The position numbers and the translations under genes are program-made. From Alphaproteobacteria bacterium UBA4588 (lineage in GTDB: Bacteria; Pseudomonadota; Alphaproteobacteria; Puniceispirillales; Puniceispirillaceae), in contig DGJU01000009.1 in the NCBI GenBank assembly GCA_002387605.1, forward strand, positions 1-9,316: a DNA stretch of 9,316 nt, read 5' to 3'. The notes beneath the pieces are model-generated. The model was not told the DNA's origin. It did no database searches and saw nothing but the letters and a program-made list of their open reading frames with translations. Of this stretch, positions 6,256 through 9,316 are shown piece by piece (the first letter of the stretch is position 1; the number at the start of each line of letters is the position of its first letter).

Positions 6256-6288
6256 AGCGTAGGACAAGATAAGAATGACACAAACAAT

Positions 6289-6293
6289 AAGGG
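6289..6293 (+). promoter_or_regulatory. Ribosome binding site of htpG
   Basis: AAGGG lies five bases before the ATG at 6299 and eight before the adjacent second ATG at 6302. The spacing slightly favours 6302, which would remove one methionine from the protein. Confidence 0.55.
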
Positions 6294-6298
6294 TTTAG

Positions 6299-8182
6299 AT
6301 GATGGCTGATACACTTCGCTCCTTTGAAGCGGATACCGGAAAAATTCTGGATATTGTGATTAATTCACTCTACTCAAACAGGGAAATTTTCCTGCGTGAG
6401 CTTATCTCAAACGCGTCAGACGCATTGGATAAGCGCCGTTATCTGGCAGCAACAGACCAGTCACTTCAAACAGAAGAGACCGCCTCTATCTCGTTGGTTG
6501 TGGATGAGAAGGCAAAAACGCTCACGATTAGTGATAATGGCATTGGTCTTTCAGAAGATGATATGATCTCGTCTTTGGGCACCATTGCGCGCTCTGGGTC
6601 AAAATCCTTTCTTGAGCAGGTAGAAGCTACGCAAGCGTCCGATAAAGAAAAAGGTGATGCATTCAGCCTTATTGGCCAATTTGGTGTTGGCTTCTACTCA
6701 GCCTTTATGGTTGCGGATAAAGTTGATGTGCTCTCGCTGAAAGCGGGCGAAAAAACAGCCAATCTCTGGACCTCTGATGGGCGGACAGGCTATGAAATTT
6801 CGTCTGCAACGCGCGAAGCCGCTGGCACAGACATCACGCTCTATTTGAAAAAAGATGCGAAGGAATTTCTCGATGAGCCACGTATCAGTCATCTGGTGCG
6901 GAAATATTCAGACCATTTAAGCTATCAGGTCATGTGGCAGCCAGCACTTGTTGATGAAGCGCGCCAGCTCAATACCGGCTCTGCGCTCTGGACGCGTGAG
7001 AAAAAAGATATCTCGGACGAAGATTATACTGAATTCTACCGCCAGATTAGCGCGAGCTATGATGAGCCGTTCCTGACATTGCATAACCGATCTGAGGGGG
7101 CTGTTAATTATACCAGCCTGTTATTTGTGCCGACTGCGCGGCCGTTTGATTTATTTAATCCGGACAGAAAATCACGCATGCAGCTTTATATTAACCGCGT
7201 GTTTATTTCTGATGAATGCGAAGAAATTGTGCCGCCATGGCTCCGGTTTGTGCGCGGTGTTATTGATACTCCTGACCTTGATTTGAATGTCAGCCGTGAG
7301 ATGCTACAGCATAATCCAGCTGTCCAGAAAATTGGTAAGGCCGTAGTGCGCCGGATCCTGTCCGAATTAAAGAAGAAAAAGGATAAGGACAGAGAAGCCT
7401 ATGATGAGTTCTGGGACCAGTTCGGCATTGTCCTCAAAGAAGGCTTATATGAAGATGCGGATAACCGCGAGAAACTGCTCGAGCTCTGTTTGTTTACCTC
7501 AGCACGCTCAGGCGCTCTTGTAAGCCTTGCTGACTATGTGAGTGCCATGCCGGAGACACAGGATAAAATCTATACATTATCAGCAGAAACATTAGAGCAG
7601 GCGCAGAATAGTCCGCATCTAGAAGGCTTTAGAGCCCGCGATATTGATGTGCTTCTGCTTACCGATCCTGTTGATGAGTTTTGGATGCAGTCTGTGACTG
7701 AATTTGAGGGTAAATCTTTTGCGTCAGCAACGCGTGGGGCGCATGATCTAGATGCTGTCTCACCAAAAGATGATAAAAAAGAGGGTAATGAGGATGATGC
7801 TGCTAAGGATGAAAGTTTTGGCAGCCTGCTTGAGACATTCAAATCAGCGTTAGGAGAGGCTGTTGGTGATGTGCGCCTGTCAAAAACATTAACCGAAAGC
7901 CCAGCCTGTCTTGTTGCTGATGAAAACGGCATGGATGTACAGATGGAACGGCTCATGAAAGCTCATAATAAAGAGTTTGTTGGCGCGCCGCGAATTCTTG
8001 AAATCAATCCAGACCACGCATTGGTAAAGGGCCTGAAGGATAGCTCAGATAGCACATTGGTAAATGATGCTGCCTATTTGCTGTTTGATCAGGCTCAGAT
8101 TCTGGAAGGCAGAACACCGTCTAATTTGCCTGAATTTGCCCAGCGTCTTACACGGCTCATGGAACGCGGCCTATCTGTCTGA
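6299..8182 (+). CDS. htpG: Molecular chaperone HtpG (bacterial Hsp90)
   Basis: A 627-residue cytosolic ATP-dependent chaperone; the length is normal for HtpG. The GHKL ATPase domain (about 1-215) shows the N-box LYSNREIFLRELISNASDALDK with Glu34 and Asn38, DNGIG (79-83), the lid start GTIARSGSKSF (94-104), GQFGVGFYSAF (126-136) and GTDITLYL (176-183). The middle domain contains LYINRVFISDECEEIVPPWL (296-315) and NVSREMLQ (330-337), whose Arg333 matches the arginine that contacts the ATP gamma-phosphate in E. coli HtpG (Arg336). A hydrophilic acidic stretch at about 485-510 precedes the C-terminal dimerisation domain. There is no long charged linker between the first two domains and no C-terminal MEEVD, as expected in bacteria. 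It is divergent from hflX, another heat-stress gene, and converges with an exported protein gene. The start is 6299 or 6302. Confidence 0.98.
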   Translation: MMADTLRSFEADTGKILDIVINSLYSNREIFLRELISNASDALDKRRYLAATDQSLQTEETASISLVVDEKAKTLTISDNGIGLSEDDMISSLGTIARSGSKSFLEQVEATQASDKEKGDAFSLIGQFGVGFYSAFMVADKVDVLSLKAGEKTANLWTSDGRTGYEISSATREAAGTDITLYLKKDAKEFLDEPRISHLVRKYSDHLSYQVMWQPALVDEARQLNTGSALWTREKKDISDEDYTEFYRQISASYDEPFLTLHNRSEGAVNYTSLLFVPTARPFDLFNPDRKSRMQLYINRVFISDECEEIVPPWLRFVRGVIDTPDLDLNVSREMLQHNPAVQKIGKAVVRRILSELKKKKDKDREAYDEFWDQFGIVLKEGLYEDADNREKLLELCLFTSARSGALVSLADYVSAMPETQDKIYTLSAETLEQAQNSPHLEGFRARDIDVLLLTDPVDEFWMQSVTEFEGKSFASATRGAHDLDAVSPKDDKKEGNEDDAAKDESFGSLLETFKSALGEAVGDVRLSKTLTESPACLVADENGMDVQMERLMKAHNKEFVGAPRILEINPDHALVKGLKDSSDSTLVNDAAYLLFDQAQILEGRTPSNLPEFAQRLTRLMERGLSV

Positions 8183-8196
8183 TAGGCTCGTGAGCC
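8169..8196 (+). repeat. Two overlapping inverted repeats at the htpG stop codon
   Basis: GCCTATC (8169-8175), loop TGTCT, GATAGGC (8181-8187) forms a perfect 7-bp stem with the htpG UGA at the loop-stem junction. The right arm overlaps GGCT-CGTG-AGCC (8185-8196), so the two stems are mutually exclusive. No run of T follows, so neither is a typical intrinsic terminator by itself. Confidence 0.4.
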
Positions 8197-8230
8197 GGTC
8201 GAGCTGGGGTGCTTGCCGGCACTCCGGTTG

Positions 8231-9316
8231 TCAGGGCAGGTGGGTTACATCAATCCCAAGACGGTCAACCAGACCGTCGGGATTGTTTGACAGCGATGAA
8301 AAGCTGCCGAATTGCGGCGCTATCTGCGGGTGTAACGAGACCAGAAGACTGCCGCCTTGTAGCAGGAACTGCCTAATTGGGGCGGTAACACGTCCGCCAT
8401 TTTTTGGCATGAAGAGGCTGGCTATTCCGGATAATCCGTCGGCGAGCTGGTCAAGAGGCATTACCTGACCTGTTGTCTCAAGCGCGCTGAGAATACCGGT
8501 ATCCGTGATTTCAAACTCGGCTTTGTTAAGCGCTATATTTTTCCACTCATCGCCTGATATGTCTGTTATCTGTCCAGTCTGACTCTGTTGCTGTTCAATA
8601 ATGATATTAATCATATCTTCGCTACCGCTTACTTGCGATGAATGTCTTATCCGGCCCAGTCCTGCTATGTTCAGATGAAAGTCTGACTCAAGAAAAACAA
8701 GCTGGTTATGAGCTGTTTTCTGGGCAGAGCCTGTCATATCAAGTGATAATTCCTGTAATCCCAGCGCAGACAGAGCCATAGTAAAGGCTGGGTTTTTCTG
8801 GCTGGTAATGCCAATTTCCGAGACAGAAAATGTTGTTGTCTGAGGCGGTTTATTGATAAGACCGGTTCCGCCATCAAGCTCAAAATTTCCAACAGCAATC
8901 GAAATAAACGGCTCTTGCTTCATATGAATAACGATATCTTGGGCATTCAGAAGCAGGGGGTGTTGGGCGGCAACATTCGCTAGAATAATGGTCTCATCTG
9001 ATAGCGGAAGGTGCGATGCCTGAACCGCGCCAACTGTTATTATCGCATCATCATTTTCAAACCTAACTGTCGTTGCGATACCATCCTTAATCACAGCTGT
9101 GCCCTTCTGCATGAAGGATGAAAACTGAAAACGCCCGGCTGTTAACAGCGTTGTGCCATTTTCGGTAAGGGTAATACCGGTGAGGTCAGCAGTGCTATAA
9201 TCTTGAGATAAGCTGCCGGACTGAAAGGAAAGAGCTGATCCATTACCTAAATCAATGGTCGTTTCAGACAAAGCTTGGTTATGCCAAAGCAGGGCGATAA
9301 ACAAAAGCAATACTGG
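8231..9316 (-). CDS. Exported protein of unknown function, N-terminus cut by window edge
   Basis: The frame is open to base 9316 and holds 361 residues plus TGA. It begins in a hydrophobic run (PVLLLFIALLWHNQALS) that looks like the second half of a signal peptide, with likely cleavage at ALS before ETTIDLG. The true start is therefore a short way past the right edge; the TTG at 9310 is just a leucine inside that run. The mature part is beta-rich with short alternating hydrophobic strands, few charged runs and no cysteine, suggesting a periplasmic or envelope protein with repeated beta structure. The C-terminal segment (TAPIRQFLLQGGSLLVSLHPQIAP followed by GLVDRLGIDVTHLP) vaguely recalls uncharacterised alphaproteobacterial periplasmic proteins that end in a similar FL-x-SL-x-I-x-P and LG-x-x-VT pattern; this is from memory and weak. 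I do not assign a function. It converges with htpG across a 48-base gap. Confidence 0.75.
   Translation of the reverse strand, partial: PVLLLFIALLWHNQALSETTIDLGNGSALSFQSGSLSQDYSTADLTGITLTENGTTLLTAGRFQFSSFMQKGTAVIKDGIATTVRFENDDAIITVGAVQASHLPLSDETIILANVAAQHPLLLNAQDIVIHMKQEPFISIAVGNFELDGGTGLINKPPQTTTFSVSEIGITSQKNPAFTMALSALGLQELSLDMTGSAQKTAHNQLVFLESDFHLNIAGLGRIRHSSQVSGSEDMINIIIEQQQSQTGQITDISGDEWKNIALNKAEFEITDTGILSALETTGQVMPLDQLADGLSGIASLFMPKNGGRVTAPIRQFLLQGGSLLVSLHPQIAPQFGSFSSLSNNPDGLVDRLGIDVTHLP
8251..8285. terminator. Strong bulged hairpin, possible terminator for htpG, inside the 3' end of the convergent gene
   Basis: CAATCCC (8251-8257), bulge AA, GACGGTC (8260-8266), loop AACCA, GACCGTC (8272-8278), GGGATTG (8279-8285). 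This makes 14 base pairs with one two-base bulge. On the plus strand it lies about 70 bases after the htpG stop and is followed by TTTGAC, a poor T-run. On the minus strand it lies just before the stop codon of the unknown gene. The structure is clear; the terminator role is inference. Confidence 0.45.

Noticed and set aside
6228..6256. Sigma70 promoter TTGACA-17-CACATA before htpG
   Set aside because: The -10 hexamer matches only two bases; the RpoH reading of the same region is far better.
7570..7956. 128-residue minus-strand ORF inside htpG
   Set aside because: Antisense to a highly conserved HtpG coding region, serine-rich low-complexity translation, no ribosome binding site seen.
8064..8468. 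134-residue plus-strand ORF across the htpG end
   Set aside because: It lies in another frame of htpG and then antisense to the exported protein; its composition (many Arg, Cys, Trp and Pro) is typical of a shadow frame.
9308..9310. TTG start for the exported protein
   Set aside because: The frame stays open to the window edge and the TTG lies inside the hydrophobic core of the probable signal peptide, so the start is outside the window.
1..9316. CRISPR array, insertion sequence, tRNA, toxin-antitoxin or defence module
   Set aside because: No direct-repeat array, transposase, integrase, terminal repeats, cloverleaf-like block or defence-type domain was seen on either strand.

Overview
The window looks like a piece of an alphaproteobacterial chromosome, probably from a marine heterotroph. 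The SAR116/Puniceispirillum or Roseobacter sphere is my inference from the DMSP demethylase homologue and general protein style; no marker gene fixes the taxon. All eight sizeable genes are chromosomal types. I see no transposase, integrase, CRISPR array, tRNA or rRNA, and no gene-free stretch longer than about 200 bases.

Left part (1-2163, all minus strand, read right to left): a beta-class carbonic anhydrase, then 6 bases later a LysE/RhtB-type exporter, then after a 123-base gap with its own ribosome binding site and possible promoter a DmdA-type DMSP demethylase homologue that runs off the left edge (249 residues present). The dmdA-like gene is clearly more AT-rich than the housekeeping genes in the window.

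Centre-left (2164-3902, plus strand): a 200-base divergent control region with a perfect 15-base inverted repeat separates the carbonic anhydrase from a D-malate/tartrate dehydrogenase (DmlA/TtuC family). This is followed by an unrecognised 139-residue soluble protein. That gene meets the next one tail to tail with overlapping stop codons.

Centre-right (3899-6139, minus strand): hflX (ribosome-associated GTPase, GTG start) is translationally coupled to a short-chain dehydrogenase by an 8-base overlap. A 10-codon ORF with a better Shine-Dalgarno than hflX overlaps the hflX start.

Right part: htpG (Hsp90 chaperone), divergent from hflX, has a heat-shock-like (RpoH) promoter in front. It converges on an exported protein of unknown function whose N-terminus lies beyond the right edge. 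The 3' end of that gene contains a strong two-part hairpin that could act as a terminator for htpG transcription.

Functionally the window mixes one-carbon/sulfur metabolism (DmdA), CO2/bicarbonate exchange, C4 hydroxy-acid decarboxylation and proteostasis/ribosome rescue. I do not see a clear new multi-gene system. The items most worth a second look are the dmdA context, the 139-residue partner of the dehydrogenase, the hflX leader ORF and the 3' hairpin.
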